Assembly (NCBI RefSeq): GCF_001070715.1 | Contig: NZ_JVRR01000008.1 | Coordinates: 1-32,816, forward strand | DNA length: 32,816 nucleotides | DNA from: Streptococcus pseudopneumoniae | Lineage (GTDB): Bacteria; Bacillota; Bacilli; Lactobacillales; Streptococcaceae | Direction of reading: 5' to 3' | In this document: positions 24,911 to 32,816 of the stretch, one piece after another | How the letters are laid out: each line of letters starts with the position of its first letter | Position numbering within the stretch: the first letter of the stretch is position 1 | Program-made: the position numbers and the translations under genes | The notes under the pieces: model-generated | Database searches by the model: none | What the model saw: the letters and a program-made list of their open reading frames with translations, nothing else | What the model was told of the DNA's origin: nothing

Positions 24911-25282
24911 CTATTTTAATTTCACACGGCAAGAACGGTGCCTTTCCTTACCTGTTTGTTTTTCATAGCCTGGACGTAATTTTTCATCTGGAATAACCTG
25001 CTCATCCTGCAAAAGAGCCAAAGAATGATATTGTTGTAAATACTCATCACATTCATCACACCAGCGTTGGTCTTCTGGATCCCAAAAAATGGTCATCAAG
25101 TCACTTCTACTTTTATAAAGAGGGGATTCTTGTTCCAATCTAAACCAGCAAGTTTTATAGTATTTGAGAGCATCATAATACTGGTCAAATTTCTTACTAG
25201 CTACAATATCTTCTTCCCAACCTTCTAAGAACCACCAAGGCTCAAAATCTCCATACATTTCTATAACACGATACATATTCAT
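24911..25282 (-). CDS. DUF1033 family protein
   Basis: Protein of 123 residues, soluble, rich in aromatic and acidic residues (MYRVIEMYGDFEPWWFLEGWEEDI at the N-terminus is the family hallmark). The C-terminus is basic (KERHRSCRVKLK). The function is unknown; it is found upstream of comGA in streptococci and lactobacilli. Two in-frame ATGs at 25282 and 25276 follow AAGGA; either could be used. Promoter-like TATAAT lies at 25302-25307 with a poor -35, and a terminator follows the gene, so it is a separate unit from comG. Confidence 0.82.
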   Translation of the reverse strand: MNMYRVIEMYGDFEPWWFLEGWEEDIVASKKFDQYYDALKYYKTCWFRLEQESPLYKSRSDLMTIFWDPEDQRWCDECDEYLQQYHSLALLQDEQVIPDEKLRPGYEKQTGKERHRSCRVKLK

Positions 25283-25359
25283 TCATTCCTTTGTACCGTA
25301 TATTATAACCAATTCCGCTAAACAAGGAAAGAAATATGCTCATTTCTTAATTTCTTGAT

Positions 25360-25393
25360 AAAAAATCCAGCCATCTGATGGATGACTGAATTT
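25360..25393 (-). terminator. Terminator of the zinc alcohol dehydrogenase gene
   Basis: 13-bp stem with wobbles (25363-25375 with 25381-25393) around a 5-base loop, then a T-run on the minus strand (complement of 25360-25365). It starts 34 bases after the gene. Confidence 0.8.
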
Positions 25394-25426
25394 CTATTTG
25401 CTTGTGTTCCAAAATCTTTTTACTAC

Positions 25427-26485
25427 CTAGGCTTCAGAAATATCGTTTTCGATGATGACCTTAATTGCATGGTGGTCTGCTGCCTTACTGAAGACTTCAT
25501 AGGCTTTTTCAATTTCACTGAGTTTGAAATAATGAGTTACCAATTTTTCTGGTTCAATCTTATGACTTTCAAGTGCTTTCAACAATTGTGGAGTCGTATT
25601 TGTAGATACCAAACCAGTTGTTACATTGATGTTGCGAATCCAAAGTTTGTCTAAATCGAATTCAACTGGTTTACCATGTACACCACAGTTGGCAACTGTT
25701 CCGTCTATACCGATAATCTTTTGACAGAAATCAAATGTTGCAGGAATACCAACAGCTTCGATAGCAACATCCACACCACGACCATCTGTCAAATCATAAA
25801 TTTCTTTAATGGCTTTTTCAGGGTCTGAAGAATTAACCTTATGAGTCGCACCAAATGATACAGCAGTTTCCAAGCGGTTATCGTCTAAGTCCACCATAAT
25901 CAATTTGGCTGGTGAATAGAATTGAGCTGTCAAAAGAGCAGCTAATCCAACTGGTCCTGAACCAATAATGGCTACACTACAACCAGGTTCTACTTTCCCT
26001 TTTAAGACACCAATTTCATATCCAGTAGGTAGAATGTCTGATAGCATAACCAAGGCTTCATCTGACAAGTCTTCTGGAGTATGGTAAAGAGTGTTATCTG
26101 CATGAGGGACACGTAGATACTCAGCCTGCATACCATCAATCAAGTGACCGAAAATCCAGCCCCCTTCGTCTTCACAGTGGGCATAAATTCCTTTTTTACA
26201 GTAGTAGCATTTACCGCAGGCACAGACACAAGAAATCAAGACCTTGTCGCCTTTTTTGAAGTTCGAAACTCCTTCTCCAACTTCTTCAACAATCCCAATC
26301 CCTTCGTGACCAAGAATGGTACCACTTTGGCAAGCGGGAACATCCCCTTTGATAATATGGAGGTCTGTTCCACAAATAGTGGTTTTTACGATACGCACAA
26401 TAGCGTCTGTTGGCTTGCAAATCACTGGTTTGTCAACATCAACAAAAGAAGCAAGTCCTGGTTTAACATAAGTATAGGCTTTCAT
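25427..26485 (-). CDS. Zinc-dependent medium-chain alcohol dehydrogenase
   Basis: Protein of 352 residues. Catalytic zinc ligands C38 and H60 lie in TTICGTDLH and GHEGIG. The structural zinc site is in the cysteine cluster C86 to C104 (CVCACGKCYYCKKGIYAHC). The Rossmann motif is VAIIGSGPVGLAA, and the following DLDDNRL suggests NAD preference. The substrate is unknown; it may be an alcohol or aldehyde formed in fermentation or detoxification, and threonine or butanediol dehydrogenase relatives are similar. Start ATG at 26485 with GGAGG upstream. It has its own promoter and terminator. Confidence 0.88.
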   Translation of the reverse strand: MKAYTYVKPGLASFVDVDKPVICKPTDAIVRIVKTTICGTDLHIIKGDVPACQSGTILGHEGIGIVEEVGEGVSNFKKGDKVLISCVCACGKCYYCKKGIYAHCEDEGGWIFGHLIDGMQAEYLRVPHADNTLYHTPEDLSDEALVMLSDILPTGYEIGVLKGKVEPGCSVAIIGSGPVGLAALLTAQFYSPAKLIMVDLDDNRLETAVSFGATHKVNSSDPEKAIKEIYDLTDGRGVDVAIEAVGIPATFDFCQKIIGIDGTVANCGVHGKPVEFDLDKLWIRNINVTTGLVSTNTTPQLLKALESHKIEPEKLVTHYFKLSEIEKAYEVFSKAADHHAIKVIIENDISEA

Positions 26486-26527
26486 AAAGCATTCCTCCGT
26501 TTTTTTATTTATACTATTTATAATATA

Positions 26528-26556
26528 ATTGTAAGCCTTTTCATTTGTTTGTTCAA
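26528..26556 (-). promoter_or_regulatory. Promoter of the zinc alcohol dehydrogenase gene
   Basis: On the minus strand: -35 TTGAAC (26551-26556), 17-bp spacer, -10 TACAAT (26528-26533). Very AT-rich surroundings, including long T-runs, make other -10 choices possible. Confidence 0.55.
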
Positions 26557-26607
26557 GTTTTTTTGTGATTTTTTTAACTTTTTTATTTACCAGTAAAGTA
26601 ACGTAGA

Positions 26608-26638
26608 TAAAAAAACAGAAGCTAGTCTCTAACTTCTG
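26608..26638 (-). terminator. Terminator of nagA
   Basis: Stem from CAGAAG (26616-26621) and CTTCTG (26633-26638), extended by CTAG/CTA pairing inside, then seven T on the minus strand (complement of 26609-26615). Confidence 0.8.
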
Positions 26639-26647
26639 CTTTCTCTC

Positions 26648-27799
26648 TTATGCTTGATAACGTTTTACGCCATCTAGATAGGTTGCTACCAATTCCAAAT
26701 CTTTATCTAGTACGATAAAGTCCGCGTCATAGCCTTCACGGATTTGGCCACAGACATCGTCAATGTGAACGGATTTAGCTGGGTTGAGGCTGGCCATCAT
26801 GACTGCTTCATGCGGATTCGCAATACCCCACTCGACTACATTTCTCATACCATCTTTAAGTTTGAGGATAGAACCTGCCAAATTACCAGTAGATTTGAGA
26901 CGTGCAGTTCCATTTGCTACTACAACAGGGAATTCTCCCAACATATAGTCACCGTCTTCAAGCCCACCAGCTGTCATACAGTCCGTAATAAGAGCGATGT
27001 TTTCTGTCCCCTTTTGCTTAAGTAAAATCTCACAAGCTTTTGGATCTACGTGATAACCATCACAAATCAATTCTGCGTAAGTATGTGGGAGCTCATACAT
27101 AGCTCCTACCATACCTAGTTCGCGGTGTGTTAAACCACGCATCCCATTATAGGCATGTACCCATACACTAGCTCCAGCATCAACTGCCTTCTTAGCTTGT
27201 TCAAATGTCGCATCTGAGTGTCCAAGTGCAACTGTCACACCTTCGCCCGTAACCTTACGAACAAAGTCTTCCACCCCATCACGTTCTGGTGCAATAGCGA
27301 TTTTATTTAGCATCCCTTTTGCAGCATCCTGCCAAGAATGAAACTCCTCAACACCCGGGTCTCTCATATAAGTTGGATTTTGTGCCCCCTTAAAAGTTTC
27401 TGTGAAATATGGACCTTCATAATAAATCCCACGAATCTTAGCACCTGTTGCTTCTTTATAATGGTTTCCAAGATTTTCAGTGACTGCAAGCAATTGCTCA
27501 TAAGTGGCTGTTAAAGTTGTGGGCAAGAAACTGGTAACACCGGTACTAAGAAGGCCTTCACTCATAGTATGCAATGTACCTTCAATGTTGTTGTCCATCA
27601 CATCTACACCTGCATATCCATGAATATGAGTATCCACAAGACCTGGTGCAATGCTATAACCAGTATAGTCAAGAACCTCTGCTCCTTCAGGAATTTGATC
27701 CACATGTTTCCCAAATTTGCCATCAACAAGTTCTAAGTACCCACCGCGACGAATGCCAAATGGATAGAAAAACTGATCCGCTTTAACGTAATTAGGCAT
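26648..27799 (-). CDS. nagA: N-acetylglucosamine-6-phosphate deacetylase
   Basis: Protein of 383 residues of the amidohydrolase superfamily. It removes acetate from N-acetylglucosamine 6-phosphate to give glucosamine 6-phosphate for glycolysis or cell-wall synthesis. Metal-site motifs are DTHIHG (H58, H60), YYEGPYF with its glutamate, LGHSDA, VHAYNGM, and the catalytic aspartate in ITDCMTAGG. Start ATG at 27799 with AAGGAGG upstream. A NagR-like operator lies on the promoter. It is a single-gene unit; nagB is not next to it. Confidence 0.95.
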   Translation of the reverse strand: MPNYVKADQFFYPFGIRRGGYLELVDGKFGKHVDQIPEGAEVLDYTGYSIAPGLVDTHIHGYAGVDVMDNNIEGTLHTMSEGLLSTGVTSFLPTTLTATYEQLLAVTENLGNHYKEATGAKIRGIYYEGPYFTETFKGAQNPTYMRDPGVEEFHSWQDAAKGMLNKIAIAPERDGVEDFVRKVTGEGVTVALGHSDATFEQAKKAVDAGASVWVHAYNGMRGLTHRELGMVGAMYELPHTYAELICDGYHVDPKACEILLKQKGTENIALITDCMTAGGLEDGDYMLGEFPVVVANGTARLKSTGNLAGSILKLKDGMRNVVEWGIANPHEAVMMASLNPAKSVHIDDVCGQIREGYDADFIVLDKDLELVATYLDGVKRYQA

Positions 27800-27849
27800 A
27801 ATAATGACCTCCTTAAAAGATTACTTTTGATATTTATTATGTCAATTAC

Positions 27850-27878
27850 ATTATAAACCTTTCTGATTCATTTGTAAA
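27850..27878 (-). promoter_or_regulatory. Promoter of nagA
   Basis: On the minus strand: -35 TTTACA (27873-27878), a 17-bp spacer, and -10 TATAAT (27850-27855). The leader is about 45 bases. Confidence 0.75.
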
Positions 27879-27893
27879 TGGTATAGACCTATT
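27876..27893. promoter_or_regulatory. NagR (YvoA/GntR)-like operator at nagA
   Basis: AATGGTATAGACCTATT is an imperfect dyad closely resembling the dre operator (TGGTATAGACC-like) of the GntR regulator NagR/YvoA. It overlaps the upstream edge of the -35. The operator form is from memory. Confidence 0.6.
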
Positions 27894-27903
27894 TTCTGGA
27901 GAT

Positions 27904-27934
27904 ATTTTAAAAGAGCTGGATTTCTCCAACTCTT
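27904..27934 (-). terminator. Terminator of the acyltransferase gene
   Basis: 9-bp stem AAGAGCTGG (27911-27919) with CCAACTCTT (27926-27934), one wobble, followed on the minus strand by TTTTAAAAT. It lies 17 bases after the stop. Confidence 0.75.
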
Positions 27935-27950
27935 CTCTTTTTAATACAAG

Positions 27951-29768
27951 TTATTTTGATTTGACCGGCTTGTCTTGAGCTGTTTGCAAGGCTGCAGCAA
28001 TGGTATCTGCATACAATTTAGCTCCTGCTTCAATCTTACTATTGTCACTTCCGAAATGGACTTGGTCTGTACCTGCCCAGATTTCTGGATGCTCTTTCGC
28101 AACTTGATTCCAATCTGCTATCGTGATGTAAGGAGTCTTCTCTGCCAATTCTCTCATATAGGCAGCAGCCTTCTCAACGATGGCATAGGTCTCTTTTGTC
28201 TTATCTCCCTCATAAGGAGTCACCAAAACCATATGGTGGCCCTTAGGAAGATTTTTCACGATACTATCCCAATCTTCCTTATAATTTTCAGGATTATTTA
28301 CCCCAGTTGCAATAACCACCATCTTTGGTAGAAATTTATTCTGGCTATTATTTAGCATGATTTCATTGGCATTCTTGGTTGTTCTGCTGACCTGAGCATT
28401 TATCTGTGCTCCAGGAAGGGCTGTCTGCAAAGCTGTATTTGCCCTTAAAGCCACCGAGTCACCAATTAACATAGTGCCATCAGCAATCCCCAAACTATTT
28501 GCATCTGCCCGTTCTGTCATCACCTTGGTCTGGCTAATATTTGTTGCAGCTTGCTTCAAACCATTGACAGTTAAGTCTGTCTCAAACGCTCCCACTTGTG
28601 GTGCCAACAAAGTCACTAAGAGGACAATGAAAGCCAAGATTCCTGTACTTGTCGCAAGAATTGCGTGAATATAAGGCAGGGGACGAAGGATTTGTATAAT
28701 AGGTGTGTCCTTTCCTGCAATCCAAGGTTCCAATACATAAAATGAAAGACTGGCAAATCCATAAGAAAAAATCAAAGTTAATAACACAGCAAGAAGATTT
28801 GAGGTCAACTGTGAAAAAATGATATAGAAAGGCCAATGGAAGAGATAAACTGTATAGCTAGTATCCGCTAAAAAGCTGATCATCTTTGGCTCCTGCACGT
28901 TAGGAGTCTTTTCATGTAAGACACGCGCCGCCAGAATCATAGCAAGGGCTGCAAGACTGGAAAGCAAGAAGCCTATAAGATAGGCAAAGAGATAGGTAAA
29001 TTTGACAAAGAAGGTCAAAATGAGTAAGAAGCCAAAACCTCCTCCAAAAACTAAAAGGGTCTTTCGTAAATCCCAGATTTTATCCAACTGCTTGACGAGG
29101 GAAGTCGTCTGACGAACCCCTACAATCGTTGCTAGGATACTTCCCAAAAAGAATGGATAGACATGAGTTAAACTGGAGAAGTAAACAGAGGAATAAGAGG
29201 TCACTAGAAAACTACCAATAAACATGGAGAAGAAGCTGATCAAGAAGGCAACAGCAGATAAGAGAAAGACCATTCCCTTCAACTGACCATTTGATTTAGC
29301 CTGTTTGGATAAAAACCAAACTGCCAATCCCCAAAGAATATAGTAGTGAACCTCAACAGCCAAGCTCCAATTATGAACAAACAAATGAGGAATGAACTGA
29401 GATTCATAACTCCCACCTGTTAGGAGTTCATAGAAGTTGGTCATGAAGCCTAAGACACCCGCAATCTGACCACCAATTCCAGCCACATAGTCTTGGCGAA
29501 CCAAGAAAGTAAAGGGCATGGTCACCAAGACCATCAAAACCACAGGTGGCACAATCCGATAAAAGCGTCTTCTAAAAAATCCAATCAAATCAATCTCACG
29601 ATTCTTAGAAAATTCTTCGATGAGTAGAGCCGTAATCAAAAAGCCTGAAAATGTGAAAAAGACATCTACCCCGAAAAATCCTCCAGGAAAGATGGTCTGA
29701 AAGAAATGATACAAGAGTACCAGTAGTAAACCTGTAATCCTAATCAAGGAAAACCATTTAATGCGCAT
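27951..29768 (-). CDS. OatA-like membrane O-acyltransferase with SGNH domain
   Basis: Protein of 605 residues. The N-terminal 400 residues form an Acyltransferase_3 domain with about ten or eleven membrane segments, with H21 in LLYHFF and FTFSGFLIT near the start and a basic FFRRRFYRIVPP loop. The outer C-terminal domain is an SGNH esterase/transferase: GDSV at 436-439 and DQVH with D568 and H571 supply the catalytic triad. This is the plan of peptidoglycan O-acetyltransferase OatA, which acetylates muramic acid and gives lysozyme resistance. Streptococci carry several paralogues, and acetylation of teichoic acid or another surface glycan is possible. The start at 29768 has GGGAG rather far upstream. 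Flanked by terminators; no strong promoter was recognised. Confidence 0.85.
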   Translation of the reverse strand: MRIKWFSLIRITGLLLVLLYHFFQTIFPGGFFGVDVFFTFSGFLITALLIEEFSKNREIDLIGFFRRRFYRIVPPVVLMVLVTMPFTFLVRQDYVAGIGGQIAGVLGFMTNFYELLTGGSYESQFIPHLFVHNWSLAVEVHYYILWGLAVWFLSKQAKSNGQLKGMVFLLSAVAFLISFFSMFIGSFLVTSYSSVYFSSLTHVYPFFLGSILATIVGVRQTTSLVKQLDKIWDLRKTLLVFGGGFGFLLILTFFVKFTYLFAYLIGFLLSSLAALAMILAARVLHEKTPNVQEPKMISFLADTSYTVYLFHWPFYIIFSQLTSNLLAVLLTLIFSYGFASLSFYVLEPWIAGKDTPIIQILRPLPYIHAILATSTGILAFIVLLVTLLAPQVGAFETDLTVNGLKQAATNISQTKVMTERADANSLGIADGTMLIGDSVALRANTALQTALPGAQINAQVSRTTKNANEIMLNNSQNKFLPKMVVIATGVNNPENYKEDWDSIVKNLPKGHHMVLVTPYEGDKTKETYAIVEKAAAYMRELAEKTPYITIADWNQVAKEHPEIWAGTDQVHFGSDNSKIEAGAKLYADTIAAALQTAQDKPVKSK

Positions 29769-29812
29769 ACGAGTTTATTCTCCCTTTCATTGTACACTTT
29801 ATTCTATCAAAA

Positions 29813-29848
29813 AAAGAAGAAAAATCCCAAGAGAAAACTTAGGATTTT
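29813..29848 (-). terminator. Terminator of tgt
   Basis: 11-bp stem with one wobble (29821-29831 with 29838-29848), followed on the minus strand by a T-run. It lies 20 bases after the tgt stop. Confidence 0.75.
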
Positions 29849-29868
29849 TAGCTTATATCAATTCCATT

Positions 29869-31067
<1,199 letters not shown>

Positions 31068-31077
31068 ATACTGTATG

Positions 31078-31106
31078 ATTTTATCAAAAAAAGCTGGAAC
31101 TGTCAC
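31078..31106 (-). promoter_or_regulatory. Promoter of tgt
   Basis: On the minus strand: -35 GTGACA (31101-31106), 17-bp spacer, -10 TAAAAT (31078-31083). Confidence 0.6.
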
Positions 31107-31117
31107 GAACTATGGTG

Positions 31118-31123
31118 TATAAT
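31118..31123 (+). promoter_or_regulatory. Extended -10 of the DUF975 gene promoter
   Basis: TG-T-TATAAT on the plus strand with a poor -35 (TGGAAC at 31095-31100). The predicted transcription start is at about 31130, the first base of the ATG. Confidence 0.6.
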
Positions 31124-31129
31124 GAGAGA

Positions 31130-31987
31130 ATGAAATACCCAAAAATTGATTTAAAAACCATTCGTCTGCAGGCTAGACAATTCCAGGCTGAAAATCCCCG
31201 CCTCTTTCTCGTCTATCTCTTACCTAGCATGATGGTCATCTTGTCTGGCTTTCTTAATCCCTTAGAGCGCATCAACGAGAGTGTTTTAGAACAACCCTTT
31301 TTAAGCGTGTTTGGCCATGTATCCCAAGCCTACCTTTTCCCACTATTAGTCTCCTTTATCGGGACGATACTTCTAACCAGTTCCGTCTATACAACGCTGA
31401 AACTCATCAAGAATCCTGATACAGAACTAACCGTCAAAAATAGTCTCACTCTCTTTAACGAAGAGTACTTTTCACAAACCTTTTTGACCCTCCTTCTCAA
31501 ACGTTTCTATCTCTTTTTATGGAGCATTCCTAGCTTACTCGGGATTTACTTTCTCTTTTACAGTAGCTTTTTAGCAAAGAAATTCGTTGTCCTTCACCCT
31601 GAATTTCCCAATCTGGATCTCACGTCAGTTGAAACTGAAGGCTTCCTCATAACCTTTAGCCTCTACTTTCTAGCAAGTATCCTCTTGATGATTATAGGAA
31701 ATAGTCTCTATATTCCACAATACTATGCCTATTCTCAGGTAGAATTTCTCCTCTGCGACACCCTAGACTTGGGACAAGCCAAACCAGGACAAATCCTTAA
31801 AACCAGCCGTTTCTTAATGAAAGGTTACAAATTTCAGCGCTTTGTCCTAGACTTACAACTCCTTCCTTGGTACTTCCTCAATTGGATTACCTTTGGAATT
31901 GCTAGTTTCTCACTCCTACCCTACATTCAAATCAATAAAATAATTTTTTACCGAGCAGTACTGGCTCGAAAACGTCCAAAAGCTTGA
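31130..31987 (+). CDS. DUF975 family integral membrane protein
   Basis: The only plus-strand gene. Protein of 285 residues with about six hydrophobic segments: YLLPSMMVILSGFL, a pair near 60-80, FYLFLWSIPSLLGIYFLFY, FSLYFLASILLMIIG, and a C-terminal pair around WYFLNWITFGIASF. Such proteins (DUF975) are found in many streptococci and clostridia; function is unknown. The frame is open from an ATG at 31112, but that codon lies upstream of the -10, so translation must start at 31130 (MKYPKIDLK). Only GAGAG precedes that ATG, and the transcript appears to begin at it. The terminator at the 3' end is shared with pcp. Confidence 0.8.
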   Translation: MKYPKIDLKTIRLQARQFQAENPRLFLVYLLPSMMVILSGFLNPLERINESVLEQPFLSVFGHVSQAYLFPLLVSFIGTILLTSSVYTTLKLIKNPDTELTVKNSLTLFNEEYFSQTFLTLLLKRFYLFLWSIPSLLGIYFLFYSSFLAKKFVVLHPEFPNLDLTSVETEGFLITFSLYFLASILLMIIGNSLYIPQYYAYSQVEFLLCDTLDLGQAKPGQILKTSRFLMKGYKFQRFVLDLQLLPWYFLNWITFGIASFSLLPYIQINKIIFYRAVLARKRPKA

Positions 31988-32009
31988 AGGTAACCCCTCA
32001 AGCTTTTTT
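31981..32009. terminator. Bidirectional terminator between the DUF975 gene and pcp
   Basis: 7-bp perfect stem AGCTTGA (31981-31987) with TCAAGCT (31998-32004), followed by six T on the plus strand and by TTTT on the minus strand. It overlaps the DUF975 stop codon and serves both convergent genes. Confidence 0.85.
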
Positions 32010-32012
32010 CTA

Positions 32013-32657
32013 TCAATGAGTTTCTCCGCCTACCAACTTGAGGTCCTCATCTCCATATTCTATCATGGCTCCGATTGCTGCTTCTACCCCTCGCCTAATG
32101 TCCACTAAACTCATAGCTGGAGTAGTCGGTCGATTCACCACCTGTTCCATCATATAAGGAATGTGCATAAAACCTGCCTTAACATGTGGAAATTTCTTTT
32201 CTACCAAATAGAGGGCCTGATACATCAAATGATTGCAGACAAAAGTCCCTGCCGTATTGGAGACAGAGGCCGGCAATCCCTCTTTTTTTATAGCTTGAAC
32301 CATCGCTTTAATCGGCAAACTACTAAAGTAAGCCGAAGCACCATCTGGACGAATAGGAAGGTCAATCGGCTGATTACCTTCATTATCAGGAATGCGTGCA
32401 TCGTCTTGGTTAATGGCCACTCGTTCAGGTGTCAAACTAGATCTTCCACCTGCTTGGCCGATACAAAGGACAAAATCAGGTTGATAACGACTCATCTCTT
32501 CTTCCAATACTTGAGCCGATTTGTGAAAAACTGTCGGCACTTCTAGCCAACGAACCTCAGCACCATGGATTTTAGCTGGTAAACCTTTAACAGCCTCCAA
32601 AGCTGGATTAACCTTCTCACCTCCAAAGGGCTCAAAGCCTGTTACTAATACTTTCAT
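32013..32657 (-). CDS. pcp: Pyroglutamyl-peptidase I (pyrrolidone-carboxylate peptidase)
   Basis: Protein of 214 residues. A cytosolic cysteine peptidase of family C15 that removes N-terminal pyroglutamate from peptides. The catalytic triad is E78 (TPERVAIN), C141 ([10 protein letters not shown]) and H165 (GFMHIPYM), and the opening VTGFEPFGG is diagnostic. Start ATG at 32657 with GAGGAG upstream. Length is normal. An extended -10 (TGT-TATACT, hexamer at 32705-32710) with no good -35 is its likely promoter. Confidence 0.95.
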   Translation of the reverse strand: MKVLVTGFEPFGGEKVNPALEAVKGLPAKIHGAEVRWLEVPTVFHKSAQVLEEEMSRYQPDFVLCIGQAGGRSSLTPERVAINQDDARIPDNEGNQPIDLPIRPDGASAYFSSLPIKAMVQAIKKEGLPASVSNTAGTFVCNHLMYQALYLVEKKFPHVKAGFMHIPYMMEQVVNRPTTPAMSLVDIRRGVEAAIGAMIEYGDEDLKLVGGETH

Positions 32658-32704
32658 TTCTAACTCCTCAAAACTAATTCAATGAGACTTTTTTCTTAAA
32701 AACA

Positions 32705-32710
32705 AGTATA
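32705..32710 (-). promoter_or_regulatory. Extended -10 of the pcp promoter
   Basis: TG-T-TATACT on the minus strand; the -35 position (ACTCCA) is weak. The leader is about 40 bases. Confidence 0.5.
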
Positions 32711-32740
32711 ACATATTTCCCTTATTCTGGAGTGAAAAGG

Positions 32741-32811
32741 ACTAGCGAGGCTAGAATTGCTCTTTGATACTCAATGAAAATCAAAGAGCAAACTAGGAAG
32801 CTAGCCACAGG
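32741..32811 (-). repeat. BOX-type repeat end with inverted partner, cut by window edge
   Basis: Bases 32767-32811 match the left-edge repeat in inverse orientation with two differences. Just inside it, 32757-32768 and 32780-32791 form a perfect 12-bp inverted repeat, and the resemblance continues outward through CTAG-containing segments. The edge therefore looks like two boxC-like ends folded into a palindrome, with one copy running out of the window. Confidence 0.6.
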
Positions 32812-32816
32812 CTGTA

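Noticed and set aside
31112..31129. Upstream ATG for the DUF975 gene
   Set aside because: It precedes the -10, so it would not be in the transcript made from the recognised promoter.

Overview
The window looks like a complete assembly contig from a mitis-group Streptococcus, most likely S. pneumoniae or a very close relative (S. pseudopneumoniae or S. mitis). The basis is low GC, AGGAGG-type ribosome binding sites, a cglA-type ComX box (TGCGAATA) in front of a comG operon, the gene order ackA / comG / DUF1033 / adh / nagA / tgt / pcp, and BOX-type repeat ends at both edges. I identified this from memory of the families and gene order, with no database search.

All genes except one read on the minus strand. 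Left to right: (1) an RRNPP/TprA-like regulator, adhE, a MORN-repeat membrane protein overlapping a low-molecular-weight phosphatase, yajC and transketolase; (2) a complete L-ascorbate regulon, ulaABCDEF then the BglG-type regulator ulaR then ulaG; (3) an unrecognised 207-residue protein, then jag/khpB, yidC and rnpA; (4) ackA, two SAM methyltransferases and the competence pilus operon comGABCDEFG; (5) a DUF1033 protein, a zinc alcohol dehydrogenase, nagA, an OatA-like O-acyltransferase and tgt; (6) a plus-strand DUF975 membrane protein converging on pcp.

The ascorbate genes form one pathway. UlaABC imports and phosphorylates ascorbate, UlaG opens the lactone, UlaD decarboxylates, and UlaE and UlaF epimerise to D-xylulose 5-phosphate, which the neighbouring transketolase can use. 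AckA and AdhE handle the fermentation ends (acetyl phosphate, ethanol). The comG block builds the DNA-uptake pilus.

The most informative non-coding signals are these. A 45-bp element is shared ungapped by the ulaA and ulaG promoters, exactly 18 bp upstream of each -10, and is a likely UlaR activator site. A full-consensus cre lies in the ulaA promoter. A Rex-like operator sits on the adhE -35, surrounded by TTGTGAA/TTCACAA half-sites. A NagR-like operator sits at the nagA promoter, and the DUF975 gene may be leaderless. No tRNA, rRNA, CRISPR, complete insertion sequence or prophage gene was seen. I found no convincing wholly new multi-gene system: the content is mostly core genome, and the novelty is in regulatory architecture and a few uncharacterised proteins.
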